From Labrenzia sp. CE80 (lineage in GTDB: Bacteria; Pseudomonadota; Alphaproteobacteria; Rhizobiales; Stappiaceae): a stretch of DNA of 64,000 bases. The notes under the pieces are model-generated. The model ran no database searches. It was not told where the DNA came from and saw only the letters and a list, made by a program, of their open reading frames with translations. The stretch lies in NCBI RefSeq assembly GCF_009650605.1, contig NZ_WAJT01000002.1:248001-312000 (forward strand), read 5' to 3'. A program made the position numbers and the translations under genes. This document shows positions 18,878-27,910 of this stretch, piece by piece (positions within the stretch are counted from its first letter, which is position 1; every line of letters starts with the position of its first letter).

Positions 18878-19235
18878 TTGTATTCCCCTAATCTCGCAGA
18901 GTTTTCTTGATTTCCTTTAGGTTTAAATTGTTAATTTATTCTGAATACTTAATTGTACGTAGAAAAACTAATACACGCATAAGTATATAAAAATTTTGAG
19001 TTTCAGAAATATTTGGAAACATACAGAAGCATTTTAGATAAATATTGCCTTGAAGAATGAGGAAATCACAACTCCTGCCGAAATTTCTAATTAAGTCAGG
19101 TTGTGGATCTGAAAAAAAATTTCACATACCGACACAAAAGCCAGCTTGACCAGGCATGGAAGGGGCATACGGTTTGATCTAAGAAATATGCCGACGCTCT
19201 TGGAAAAGAATGTCGATTGTGAAGCGTTGCGACAA
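18878..19235. other. AT-rich region upstream of the chemoreceptor gene
   Basis: This is about 360 bases with no credible gene on either strand and marked A+T richness, especially 18905-19060. It must hold the leftward mcp promoter, but I cannot pick one unambiguous -35/-10 pair. No repeats were noted. Confidence 0.5.
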
Positions 19236-19237
19236 AT

Positions 19238-19270
19238 AAAAAGGGCGCAGCCTGAAAGCTGCGCCCTTGA
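19238..19270 (-). terminator. terminator of the GcrA-like gene
   Basis: AAGGGCGCAGC and GCTGCGCCCTT form an 11-bp stem with a six-base loop, and a T run follows on the minus strand. Confidence 0.88.
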
Positions 19271-19310
19271 TAATTAAACGTGATCGAATCACGTAATCTT
19301 TCCGCTTCTG

Positions 19311-19517
19311 TTAGGCAGCGATGCGCTTGAACGAGGTGTTCATGCCACCACCACGGTTCCGGCGGCGCTCTTCAGGCGGAATGTAGACGATCGAACGGTG
19401 GTCTTCGCAGTAAGAAACGCCCGGCTCGACACGGTTGGAGCATGGAAACGTATAGCTACCGGAATCGCCTTCTGCCCATTTGCAACATCCTGGACGTGGG
19501 AGGCTCAAGTCACTCAT
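19311..19517 (-). CDS. short GcrA C-terminal-domain-like protein
   Basis: This is a 68-residue protein whose centre closely follows the C-terminal module of the cell-cycle regulator GcrA: CCKWAEGDSG, FPCSNR, GVSYCEDH and VYIPPEERRR. In full GcrA (about 170 residues) this module binds sigma-70 region 2, while an N-terminal helix-turn-helix binds methylated DNA; here the DNA-binding half is absent. A good GAGGA ribosome site precedes the ATG and a perfect terminator follows, so it is a complete small gene rather than a fragment. Cysteine/histidine spacing suggests a metal-stabilised knuckle. Its role is unknown; a sigma-70-binding modulator is a reasonable guess. Confidence 0.72.
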   Translation of the reverse strand: MSDLSLPRPGCCKWAEGDSGSYTFPCSNRVEPGVSYCEDHRSIVYIPPEERRRNRGGGMNTSFKRIAA

Positions 19518-19812
19518 TGGATTTTCCTCTTTTATAGTTCTTTAGACGCGACAAAAGCGCTCGAGCATCCAGAAACTGGATCCGAACAGCGAGTGTCGTT
19601 TAACGGATGTACGCCCTGCTCGGGACAATGAATGACCGGACTCTATGAGCCCTGAGAGCAAACGCAAAAGATAGATAAGTCCGGCGTCACAAAAATGCAA
19701 TACGAAACCGCACATGGGAGGCCTGCAAATTGCGCATAACTACTTGGGTAGTTAAGATGCGTTCCCGCAACTGCGCTGATTTGTCTTTATTATTGTTATT
19801 TTTCAATCGTAT
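19518..19812. other. intergenic region upstream of the GcrA-like gene
   Basis: No gene is seen. The leftward promoter of the small GcrA-like gene should lie here. An imperfect inverted structure around 19558-19595 (CCAG...CTGG) is visible but weak. Confidence 0.4.
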
Positions 19813-21432
19813 TTACGATTTGTTTACAGGATCAGAAACCTCACGATACGAAGCAAGTGCTTCCGGCGTGTCCAAATCAATCCGTGCCGCGTCGCCGATG
19901 TCGACCTCTCGTAGCAAGTGGCTGTTCTCGGCAATAATATGCCGCGCACCGATATCGCCATGCAGTTTCATGAGGTCCGGGAAAAAACGTTTGTCCCAGA
20001 GCACCGGATTGCCCCTTCTCCCATCGGCGCTCGCCGCGACGATTAGGGTCGAGGGATTGTCAGAATAGGCCGCGATCATGTCCTGGACAATCCGGGCGTT
20101 GATGCCCGGCATGTCACCGAGGAGAATGACAGCCGCATCAATGTCAGGCCCGAGCGCCGCGACACCCGCGCGGATGGATCCCGCCATTCCGTCGGCATAA
20201 TCGGGATTATGAACGAGTGTGACATCCATTCCATCGAGGCATTCGGCAATTTCGCTTGCCATATGTCCGGTAATCACAATGGTTTGGCCAATGAACGCCA
20301 GGGACGCCGCTCCCGCTGCATGAGCCACAAGCGGCACTCCGTTGACGGTCTCCAGGAGCTTGTTGCGCGGTCCCATGCGGCTCGATTTGCCCGCAGCAAG
20401 AACAATCGCGCCGACGTTCGGGCTCTTGCTGTGTTCCGTCTTTTCCCGAGGCTGGGGACGTGATCCGATTTCCATCAGCAAACCTCCAACGCCAAGTCCG
20501 GAAATGTCTTCTGGGCGAACGTCGATCCGCGCAAGAAGCCGGTCGAGGATCCAGTCGAAGCCGTTTTCTTTAGGGCTGCGCGCGCACCCGGGCGCACCGA
20601 TCACCGGCACTCCCTGATAGTCCCCAAGAAGCAACAGATTGCCCGGATCCACCGGCATCCCGAAATAGGTCACGCTTCCTCCTGCCGCCTCAATGGCACG
20701 CGGAAGAACATCTTGCCGGTCCACAACCGCTGACGCTCCGAAGAGAACGAGAAGATCCGCACCACTTGCCTGCAGGCGCTTCATGGCCTCGGCGACAGCC
20801 TGCGGAGTGTGTGCCACCCGTTCCTCGCCAACGATCTGGCTGTTGCTCGCACTCAGCCGCTGATCGAGCACGCGTCGGGTCTTGTCCATGGTTGCGGGCT
20901 TCAGGTGGTCGAGCTTGGTCGCAACAAGCCCGATTTTTCGGCTCCGGAAGGGAGCTATTCGCAGCCCGCGGCTGATGGTTGCCTCCGCTTGCGCAATGAG
21001 ATCGCCCGGCACCGCAAAGGGGATGATCTTTGCCGTGGCGACCATCCGGCCCTCAGCCACTTTTTCATAGGCGGGGAGCGTGGCGATGGTAATGGCCGGG
21101 TCAATCCGGTTCATTTCGTTGATGGCAGATGCGTCAAGGATCAGGAGCCCGGCTGCTTCCGCATGAAGATTAACCCGGCCGGTGAAGGGCCGGTCGCTCG
21201 ACAGGTGGCCGCCGTTACAGGCAGCGGCGATGCGCTCGGCGGCAACATCCTCACTGACATCGTCAGGCGAAAGCTGCGCGACGACGATCTCCTCGACGCC
21301 GGCAGCTGCCAGCGCCGCAACGTCTTGAGCGTCCAGCACACGCCCCTTCTTGTAGGTCGCCGACGGCAGTTTGGTGCTATGTGCGAGAATGCAGCCAACG
21401 GCATCGCGCGTCGGGACGGACCCAAAGATCAT
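19813..21432 (-). CDS. MoeA/MobA-like molybdopterin-binding and NTP-transferase fusion
   Basis: This is a 539-residue two-domain protein. Residues about 1-335 form a MoeA/CinA-like molybdopterin-binding part (GCILAHSTKL, LLVLFGASAVVDRQDVLP, GMPVDPGNLLLLG). Residues about 345-530 form a MobA/MocA-type nucleotidyltransferase (VGAIVLAAGKSSRMGPRNKL, LLGDMPGI, RRGNPVLWDKRFF). It should add CMP to molybdopterin for xanthine dehydrogenase / CO dehydrogenase-type enzymes. It follows two XdhC-family genes, with its ATG overlapping the previous stop (ATGA), which indicates a maturation operon. The molybdoenzyme itself is not in the window. Confidence 0.85.
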   Translation of the reverse strand: MIFGSVPTRDAVGCILAHSTKLPSATYKKGRVLDAQDVAALAAAGVEEIVVAQLSPDDVSEDVAAERIAAACNGGHLSSDRPFTGRVNLHAEAAGLLILDASAINEMNRIDPAITIATLPAYEKVAEGRMVATAKIIPFAVPGDLIAQAEATISRGLRIAPFRSRKIGLVATKLDHLKPATMDKTRRVLDQRLSASNSQIVGEERVAHTPQAVAEAMKRLQASGADLLVLFGASAVVDRQDVLPRAIEAAGGSVTYFGMPVDPGNLLLLGDYQGVPVIGAPGCARSPKENGFDWILDRLLARIDVRPEDISGLGVGGLLMEIGSRPQPREKTEHSKSPNVGAIVLAAGKSSRMGPRNKLLETVNGVPLVAHAAGAASLAFIGQTIVITGHMASEIAECLDGMDVTLVHNPDYADGMAGSIRAGVAALGPDIDAAVILLGDMPGINARIVQDMIAAYSDNPSTLIVAASADGRRGNPVLWDKRFFPDLMKLHGDIGARHIIAENSHLLREVDIGDAARIDLDTPEALASYREVSDPVNKS

Positions 21433-22127
21433 TGGAGGCCACCTGCCTCCTTGCGCAGGGCGAAGATGATGGTGCCCAGAACGGCAACCGCAATTTCCGC
21501 CGGAGACGCCGCGCCGATATCAAGGCCAATCGGAGCGTCGATGCGGTCGATCTGCGCATCGCTGACACCAGCTGCCTTGAAACGTTCGACCCGTTTGCCG
21601 TGGGTTTTACGGCTGCCAAGGGCACCGACATAGAAACACCCGGACTTCAGCGCTTCGATCAGCGGACTGTCGTCGATCTTGGGGTCATGGGTGACGGCAG
21701 CGACGGCCGTATAGGGATCTAGTGGCGCATTCTTGAGAACATCTTCCGGCCACTCGGCCTTGAGGGTTCCGCCGGGAAAACGCTCTTCGGTGGCAAAGGC
21801 GGTGCGCGGATCAACAATCGTCACGTCAAAACCGGCAATTTCGGCCATGGGCACCAGCGCCTGGGAAATATGAACGGCACCGATGATCATGAGTCGCGGC
21901 GGTGGAACATTCACGGTCAGAAAGGCCGAGGTGCCATCGTCCAGATCAACCATGCCTGATTTGCCGGAGCGAAAACGGCGTTTGAGTTCTTCGTGCAGCG
22001 GATCGTTAGAACAGTCAGCGCTCCGCAAGATCAGTCGTTGGGCACCTGAGTCGATGTCCGTCACCAGAATGGCGGCCCGCCGCTCGGAACGTTCCTTGTT
22101 GAGGGCGGTGAGGAGGGAAAAATCCAT
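21429..22127 (-). CDS. XdhC family protein, Rossmann-domain part
   Basis: This 232-residue protein carries the C-terminal type XdhC domain: RLMIIGAVHISQALVPMAEI is the nucleotide-binding loop, VTIVDPRTAF follows, and YVGALGSRKTHGKRVERF is a family hallmark. XdhC-type chaperones bind Mo cofactor and assist its sulfuration and insertion. The ATG at 22127 is preferred because AAGG precedes it; an ATG 18 bases upstream is possible. It is coupled to the MoeA/MobA-like gene by ATGA and follows the small XdhC-type gene by 27 bases. Confidence 0.85.
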   Translation of the reverse strand: MDFSLLTALNKERSERRAAILVTDIDSGAQRLILRSADCSNDPLHEELKRRFRSGKSGMVDLDDGTSAFLTVNVPPPRLMIIGAVHISQALVPMAEIAGFDVTIVDPRTAFATEERFPGGTLKAEWPEDVLKNAPLDPYTAVAAVTHDPKIDDSPLIEALKSGCFYVGALGSRKTHGKRVERFKAAGVSDAQIDRIDAPIGLDIGAASPAEIAVAVLGTIIFALRKEAGGLQ

Positions 22128-22154
22128 CAGAAGACCTTCATGCAAATGGCAATT

Positions 22155-22502
22155 TCAGGCGGCGGAAGGTCCGACCGGTTCGACATAGACGCGAATGCGT
22201 CCGCCACAGGACAAACCCACCTGCCAGGCGGTTTCATCTGCGACCCCAAATTCAAGCACTGTTGGCTTTCCGCTATCGATCACGTCGATGGCTTCGGAAA
22301 CAACAGCGCCCTCGACGCAGCCGCCGGATACTGATCCTTCGAAGTTTCCCTGATCGTCGATCACAAGGTGGGAGCCGACGGGTCTTGGCGCCGAGCCCCA
22401 TGTCTCGACAACTGTTGCCAAAGCGATATTCCGCCCGGAGGCCTTCCAGTCTTCTGCGGTCGCCAGAATATCCAGTGGCGTCGTCGTGTTGTCAGAAGTC
22501 AT
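22155..22502 (-). CDS. XdhC family protein, N-terminal-domain-only
   Basis: This is a 115-residue protein equal to the N-terminal XdhC/CoxI domain: LATVVETWGSAPRPVGSHLVI, GSVSGGCVEGAVV and GLSCGGRIRVYVEP, with the conserved cysteine loop GGCVE. The ATG at 22502 has GAGGAGG upstream. Together with the next gene it makes a split XdhC, as in CoxI/CoxF-type arrangements of CO dehydrogenase clusters. It is the first gene of the three-gene Mo-cofactor operon. Confidence 0.86.
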   Translation of the reverse strand: MTSDNTTTPLDILATAEDWKASGRNIALATVVETWGSAPRPVGSHLVIDDQGNFEGSVSGGCVEGAVVSEAIDVIDSGKPTVLEFGVADETAWQVGLSCGGRIRVYVEPVGPSAA

Positions 22503-22575
22503 GCGTTGGCCTCCTCTCCATTGCCTGATGAATATAAGCAGAACTGACGGGCAAGGAAGACATCCGCGCACAAAT

Positions 22576-22608
22576 TAAAATGGCGCACCCGGTTCTGGCG
22601 CGCCATTT
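22576..22608 (-). terminator. terminator of pckA
   Basis: AAATGGCGC (22578-22586) pairs with GCGCCATTT (22600-22608), 25 bases past the pckA stop. On the minus strand the stem is followed by TTAATTTG. Confidence 0.7.
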
Positions 22609-22633
22609 GATTGGGCAAAGTGATGTCGCTGGT

Positions 22634-24244
22634 TTATTCGGCGGCAGCACGCAGGGCAGGGGCTGCTGCCAGCACAGACCCGTCAACATGCTCTTCGAAG
22701 GTTTCGAAGTTGTCGATAAACATCTGAACAAGCTTTGCCGCCTGAACGTCATAGGCGGTCTTGTCAGCCCATGTACCGCGTGGGTCTAGGATTGAGCTGT
22801 CGACACCCTCGACGCTCATAGGCACCGCAAATCCGAAGTTTGCATCCGTGCGGAATTCAGCGGACTTCAGAGACCCGTCGAGAGCGGCGCGCAACAGCGA
22901 GCGGGTTGCCTTGATGGGCATGCGTTCGCCAACGCCATAGGCACCGCCGGTCCAGCCCGTGTTTACGAGCCAGCAGTCGACGTTGTGCTCCGCGATCAGG
23001 TCACGCAGCAGATTGCCATATTCTGATGGGTGCCGGGGAATGAAAGGCGCGCCAAAGCAGGTTGAGAATGTCGCTTGTGGCTCGACAACACCCTTTTCGG
23101 TTCCAGCGACTTTGGCCGTATAGCCAGACAGGAAGTGGTACATTGCCTCTGCCGGCGTCAGCTTGGCAATTGGAGGCATTACCCCGAAGGCATCAGCCGT
23201 CAGCATGATGATGGTCTGCGGCTTTGGGGCCGTGCCGGTCTCGCTGGCATTGGAGATGAAGTGGATTGGGTAGGCCGCACGGGTGTTTTCCGTCTTGGAA
23301 CCATCGTTGAAATCGGGAACCCGATTCTCGTCCAGAACGACATTTTCCAGGACGGTTCCGAACCTTTGCGTTGTCGAGAAAATCTCGGGCTCGGCCTCGG
23401 CTGACAGTTTGATCGTCTTGGCGTAGCAACCGCCTTCGAAGTTGAAGATGCCAGTCTTGCCCCAGCCGTGCTCGTCATCGCCGATCAGGGTACGCGACGG
23501 ATCGGCCGAAAGGGTGGTCTTACCCGTGCCCGACAAGCCGAAGAAGACAGCTGTATCGCCAGCCTCGCCCACATTCGCGGAGCAATGCATGGACATCACG
23601 CCCTGCGGCGGCAGCAGGTAGTTCAGGAAGGTGAAGACCGACTTCTTCATCTCGCCCGCGTAGGATGTTCCTGCAATCAGAACAATCTTGCGGCTCAGGT
23701 CGCATGCAATCATCGTCTCGCCGCGCGAGCCGTGGCGGTCTGGGTCCGCCTTGAAGCTTGGCAGGTCGATGATGGTCATGTCGGGTGCGAAGGTCGCCAG
23801 TTCGTCGGCGCCCGGACGCAATAGCATGTTGCGGATGAACAAAGAGTGCCAAGCGTATTCAGTGTAGACGCGCACGGGAAGCTGGTAGGCTTTTTCGGCG
23901 CCGCCATAAAGGTCTTGCACAAAGAGATCCATGCCTTCGGCGTGCTTGCGAAAGTCCGATAGAAGCACCTCGAAATGCTCTGGGCTCATCTCCGCATTGT
24001 TGTCCCACCAGACCGTATCGGCGGTCTGGGCGTCGCGAACAACGAACTTGTCTTTCGGTGAGCGGCCGGTGTGGATGCCCGTGTCGGCAACCAGTGGACC
24101 ATTGGCGGCGATCTCCGCCTCACCACGGGAGATCGCATATTCGTAGAGTGCAGGCTCGCTCTGGTTCCAATAGACGGACGTCAGACCTTTCAGTCCGAAA
24201 GTCTCGACACCGTTGGCGGCGTTCCTAACACCTACTTCTTTCAT
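22634..24244 (-). CDS. pckA: phosphoenolpyruvate carboxykinase (ATP)
   Basis: This is a 536-residue gluconeogenic enzyme converting oxaloacetate and ATP to PEP, CO2 and ADP. TGRSPKDKFVV (59-69), the P-loop FGLSGTGKTTLS (235-246) and FNFEGGCYAK are diagnostic of the ATP-dependent class. The ATG at 24244 gives MKEVGVRNAANGVE, matching the start and length of rhizobial PckA; the longer frame adds unrelated residues. It is divergent from chvI, an arrangement kept in Rhizobiales, where ChvI/ChvG influence central carbon metabolism. Confidence 0.96.
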   Translation of the reverse strand: MKEVGVRNAANGVETFGLKGLTSVYWNQSEPALYEYAISRGEAEIAANGPLVADTGIHTGRSPKDKFVVRDAQTADTVWWDNNAEMSPEHFEVLLSDFRKHAEGMDLFVQDLYGGAEKAYQLPVRVYTEYAWHSLFIRNMLLRPGADELATFAPDMTIIDLPSFKADPDRHGSRGETMIACDLSRKIVLIAGTSYAGEMKKSVFTFLNYLLPPQGVMSMHCSANVGEAGDTAVFFGLSGTGKTTLSADPSRTLIGDDEHGWGKTGIFNFEGGCYAKTIKLSAEAEPEIFSTTQRFGTVLENVVLDENRVPDFNDGSKTENTRAAYPIHFISNASETGTAPKPQTIIMLTADAFGVMPPIAKLTPAEAMYHFLSGYTAKVAGTEKGVVEPQATFSTCFGAPFIPRHPSEYGNLLRDLIAEHNVDCWLVNTGWTGGAYGVGERMPIKATRSLLRAALDGSLKSAEFRTDANFGFAVPMSVEGVDSSILDPRGTWADKTAYDVQAAKLVQMFIDNFETFEEHVDGSVLAAAPALRAAAE

Positions 24245-24809
24245 GATCCCGCGGTCCTTGTGATCTTGAGGGTCCCAAACACTGATACGGCGTAATGTCA
24301 CGCTGAGGTATCCGTTGGAGGACGGAACCTAGTAGATCGATGTAATTCCAACAAGCCGGGCAGAGGAGTGATTTTAATATTCAATCGATTAAATAGAGGA
24401 TGCGTCAATTTGTTAATTAATTCGGATGTCGAATTAATGAGTTTGCTAAAGCTTCTATTCAGCCGGCAGTGTCGAATGCTAAGGGATTTTAGACATTTCG
24501 CGTTGAGTATTTCGAAAAATATTCCATTAATTGCGATTTTGGGAGCGAAATGAAAGAAGTGAAACTTCGCGTAGGTGTGGCTTTGGGCGGTTCTAATGCC
24601 TTTCGAAGCCGAAATGCTCTCGCATTGTCTTCTAAATCTGTCAGCATGACTGGAACCTTGGCGGCAAAGAGCCCACCTGCGGGGTGTGTCGCATGGACAG
24701 CGCCTTAATTTCCGCGCATTTTCCGAGGCATAGGCTAAGATCAGCAATTAAGAACACTGCCTGTCATGCAGATCGACGGGCAGATTTACAAAGGACCCTG
24801 GACCCGCTC
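24245..24809. other. pckA-chvI divergent control region
   Basis: This 565-bp spacer is AT-rich in its left half. It includes a perfect inverted repeat, ATTAATTCG and CGAATTAAT around five bases (24416-24438), that could be an operator. A leftward frame of 149 codons crosses it but has no family likeness and unusual composition. Confidence 0.5.
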
Positions 24810-25508
24810 ATGCCGACTATTGCGTTGGTCGACGACGACCGTAACATCCTGACTTCGGTTTCTATTGCGCTGGAATCGGAAGGCTATCGAGTACAGACCT
24901 ATACCGACGGCACGTCGGCGCTGGATGGGCTTCAGAGCGATCCGCCCGAACTGGCAATCTTCGATATCAAGATGCCGCGTATGGATGGCATGGAGTTGTT
25001 GCGCCGTCTCCGTCAGACCAGTGATATCCCGGTGATTTTCCTCACCTCGAAGGATGACGAGATTGATGAGTTGTTCGGGCTCAAGATGGGCGCTGACGAC
25101 TTTATCCGCAAACCTTTCTCTCAACGCCTGCTTGTGGAGCGGGTGAGAGCCGTTCTGCGCCGTGCTCAGCCGAAGGATGCATCTGCGCCGCGTGAAGACG
25201 CCGACAAGCTGCTCGAACGTGGCCAGTTGCTGATGGATCAGGAGCGCCACACCTGCACCTGGAACAACAAGCCGGTCACGCTGACGGTCACGGAATTTCT
25301 CATCCTGTCTGCCTTGGCGCAACGCCCGGGCGTCGTCAAGAGCCGCAACGCGCTCATGGATGCGGCCTATGACGACCAGGTCTATGTGGACGACCGAACC
25401 ATCGACAGCCACATCAAAAGGCTGCGCAAGAAGTTCAAGGTTGTTGACGACGACTTCGACATGATCGAAACCCTCTATGGTGTTGGATACCGATTCAGGG
25501 AGGTCTGA
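24810..25508 (+). CDS. chvI: response regulator ChvI
   Basis: This is a 232-residue OmpR/PhoB-type regulator. The receiver domain holds the acidic pocket LVDDD and phospho-acceptor Asp52 (FDIKMPRMDG), then FLTSKDDEID and IRKPFS. The C-terminal winged helix has DDRTIDSHIKRLRKKF and YGVGYRF. The ATG at 24810, with AAGGA upstream, is preferred to longer readings. With ChvG it forms the acid/envelope-stress system known from Agrobacterium, Sinorhizobium and Brucella (BvrR). It sits 11 bases before chvG and divergent from pckA. Confidence 0.95.
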   Translation: MPTIALVDDDRNILTSVSIALESEGYRVQTYTDGTSALDGLQSDPPELAIFDIKMPRMDGMELLRRLRQTSDIPVIFLTSKDDEIDELFGLKMGADDFIRKPFSQRLLVERVRAVLRRAQPKDASAPREDADKLLERGQLLMDQERHTCTWNNKPVTLTVTEFLILSALAQRPGVVKSRNALMDAAYDDQVYVDDRTIDSHIKRLRKKFKVVDDDFDMIETLYGVGYRFREV

Positions 25509-25519
25509 AGACCTGCCGC

Positions 25520-27337
25520 ATGACAGATGAACGCGAGATGGCAGAAGGGTTGGAGCCCGGACAGACCGGCGTGCCCGAGCGCTCGCAATTGCGCCGGCTC
25601 GGCAACAGGCGTCTCCGGCGTCGTTTGCTTGCCCGGCTCGGCAAGATCTTCGGCACCTATTTCCTGTCGTCGTTGACCCGGCGGATCGTTGCGATCAATC
25701 TCGTCGGTCTTGTCGCGCTGGTTATCGGCATTCTTTATCTGAACCAGTTTCGCGCCGGACTGATTGATGCCCGTGTCCAGAGTCTTCTGACACAGGGCGA
25801 AATCATCTCCGGCGCCATTGCGGCCTCCGCGACCGTCGACACCGGTGCGATCACCGTGGATCCGGAGCGCCTGCTGCAATTGCAGGCGGGCGAGAGCATT
25901 GCACCCGGCGGCGACGATCTGGACACTCTGGATTTTCCAGTCAATCCGGAGCGGGTCGGACCTGTTCTTAGGCGGCTGATTTCGCCCACGAAGACCAGGG
26001 CCCGAATTTATGATCCTGAAGGGATCCTTATCCTCGATTCTCGGCACCTTTATTCCAGCGCACAGATACTCCGGTTCGATCTGCCGCCGCCAACGGCAGA
26101 AGAAGAGGGCATGCTGAACACCCTCTGGCAGTCGATGAAGCTCTGGCTGCGGCGTGGCGATCTGCCGGTCTATCAGGAGCTTGGTGGCGGAGATGGCCGG
26201 GCCTATCCTGAAGTGGAGGCTGCCCTTGCCGGTTCGCCGGCCAGTGTGGTGCGCGTGTCTCAGCGTGGCGAGTTGATCGTTTCCGTCGCGGTCCCGATTC
26301 AGCGCTTCAGGGCAGTGCTTGGTACGCTGCTGCTCTCCACGCAGGGCGGCGACATCGATGCCATTGTGCGCGCCGAACGCATCGCCATCATGCGCGTCTT
26401 CCTTGTGGCGGCGACCGTCACCACGCTCTTGTCGATCCTGCTTGCCGGCACAATTGCCGGGCCGGTTCGCCGGCTTGCCGCAGCGGCTGAACGGGTGCGC
26501 AAGGGGTCAACGTCGCGGCAGGAAATTCCCGAATTTGCCGATCGCCAGGATGAGATCGGCCACCTTGCCCGCGCGTTCCGCGACATGACCAACGCGCTCT
26601 ACAACAAGATCGACGCAATCGAGCAATTTGCAGCCGATGTTGCCCATGAGCTGAAAAACCCTCTGACATCGCTCAGAAGTGCGGTTGAGACCTTGCCTTT
26701 GGCCAAGAATGAGCGGTCGCGAGAGCGGCTTTTGGAAGTGATCCAGCATGACGTCCGACGCCTGGATCGTCTGATCTCCGATATTTCGGATGCATCGAGG
26801 CTTGATGCGGAACTGGCACGTGCCCAAGCCGAGCCCATCGATCTGGCTGTCCTCCTGCGCAACATCGCCGAAGAGGCCAACCGGCGAGCGGACGATGACA
26901 GCGCGGAAATTCTACTGACGATTTCCGATGCTCCGGGCAACAAGACCTACCTGGTGCTTGGACACGACATTCGCCTGGGCCAGGTGTTCAGCAACCTTCT
27001 CGACAATGCCCGTTCATTCTCTGCCGAGGACGGGACGGTGCGGATCGGCCTTTCGCGACAGGGCAAGGACATATTGATTGTTGTCGATGATGACGGGCCT
27101 GGCATTCGGGCCGAGGACACCGACCGGATTTTTGAACGGTTCTACACCGATCGTCCGGACGGCGAGGGTTTCGGCAACAACTCAGGCCTCGGCTTGTCTA
27201 TCTCCCGGCAAATCATCGAGGCCCATGGCGGTCAGATCCAGGCGGAGAACCGTCAGGAGGCGGATGAGACAAGCGGTGAAGCCAGAGTGGTTGGCGCGCG
27301 CTTCAAGATTGAGTTCCCGGCGAGCAACGCGAAATGA
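25520..27337 (+). CDS. chvG: sensor histidine kinase ChvG
   Basis: This is a 605-residue inner-membrane kinase. TM1 lies near residues 54-76 (IVAINLVGLVALVIGILYL), a periplasmic sensing domain follows, and TM2 lies near 292-317. A HAMP segment (PVRRLAAAAERVRKG) leads to the dimerisation domain with phospho-His376 (VAHELKNPLTSLR). The ATPase domain shows VFSNLLDNA, VDDDGPGIR and NSGLGLSISRQI. The N-terminal cytoplasmic tail of about 50 basic residues is typical. Its stop overlaps the hprK start (ATGA), linking envelope sensing to PTS control. Confidence 0.95.
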   Translation: MTDEREMAEGLEPGQTGVPERSQLRRLGNRRLRRRLLARLGKIFGTYFLSSLTRRIVAINLVGLVALVIGILYLNQFRAGLIDARVQSLLTQGEIISGAIAASATVDTGAITVDPERLLQLQAGESIAPGGDDLDTLDFPVNPERVGPVLRRLISPTKTRARIYDPEGILILDSRHLYSSAQILRFDLPPPTAEEEGMLNTLWQSMKLWLRRGDLPVYQELGGGDGRAYPEVEAALAGSPASVVRVSQRGELIVSVAVPIQRFRAVLGTLLLSTQGGDIDAIVRAERIAIMRVFLVAATVTTLLSILLAGTIAGPVRRLAAAAERVRKGSTSRQEIPEFADRQDEIGHLARAFRDMTNALYNKIDAIEQFAADVAHELKNPLTSLRSAVETLPLAKNERSRERLLEVIQHDVRRLDRLISDISDASRLDAELARAQAEPIDLAVLLRNIAEEANRRADDDSAEILLTISDAPGNKTYLVLGHDIRLGQVFSNLLDNARSFSAEDGTVRIGLSRQGKDILIVVDDDGPGIRAEDTDRIFERFYTDRPDGEGFGNNSGLGLSISRQIIEAHGGQIQAENRQEADETSGEARVVGARFKIEFPASNAK

Positions 27338-27801
27338 GCAGTGCGACGGTTCACGCCGGCTGTGTTGTGATTGGCCCGCATGGTGTTCTGATCCGGGGCC
27401 TTTCCGGCAGCGGAAAATCAGCCCTCGCCGATGCCATGATTGAGGCGGCAAGGATGCGGGGCAGCTTCTCGGCGCTGGTCAGTGATGACCGCTCCTGTCT
27501 GGAAGATCGCGGCGCGCAGGTCGTTGCCTCTGCGCCTGAGCCTCTGCAAGGCCTGATCGAAGTGCGTGGTCTCGGCCTTCAGTCGGCATCTTTTGAGCCG
27601 GAAGCGGTCGTGCGCATGGTGATCGATCTGCTGCCCGAAAAAGAGATAGAGCGCTTGCCCGTTCAGCCGCTGACCGATGTGGTTCTCGAGGGAATTTCTG
27701 TTCCGGCTTTGCAAGTGGCCAGCGACAACACTGCAGCGGCTCTCAGCCGTGTGCGGTGGGCCCTGAGGCAGCTTTTCCCCAACGGGCCGGACTACCTGTG
27801 A
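27334..27801 (+). CDS. hprK: HPr kinase/phosphorylase, short alphaproteobacterial form
   Basis: This 155-residue protein contains only the C-terminal catalytic domain of HprK. The P-loop GLSGSGKSAL has Lys28, SDDRSCL is the general-base loop, and LIEVRGLGLQ is the HprK signature. The N-terminal domain of Gram-positive HprK (about 130 residues) is missing, as is usual in alphaproteobacteria. It phosphorylates HPr on a serine, probably modulating phosphoryl flow. It is translationally coupled to chvG and upstream of EIIA and HPr. Confidence 0.93.
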   Translation: MSSATVHAGCVVIGPHGVLIRGLSGSGKSALADAMIEAARMRGSFSALVSDDRSCLEDRGAQVVASAPEPLQGLIEVRGLGLQSASFEPEAVVRMVIDLLPEKEIERLPVQPLTDVVLEGISVPALQVASDNTAAALSRVRWALRQLFPNGPDYL

Positions 27802-27910
27802 GGCTTTGCGTGGAATTTTACTTGCAACTGGCGGAGTGGTTGTCGAGAGTGCAGCGAACGTGTAACGGTCGCGAAAGTGATCCCGGAAAGGCATTCAGGT
27901 CGAGCAGCTC

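Noticed and set aside
24298..24747. A 149-codon leftward frame in the pckA-chvI spacer
   Set aside because: There is no recognisable family, atypical composition for the region and no good ribosome site; it spans AT-rich regulatory DNA.
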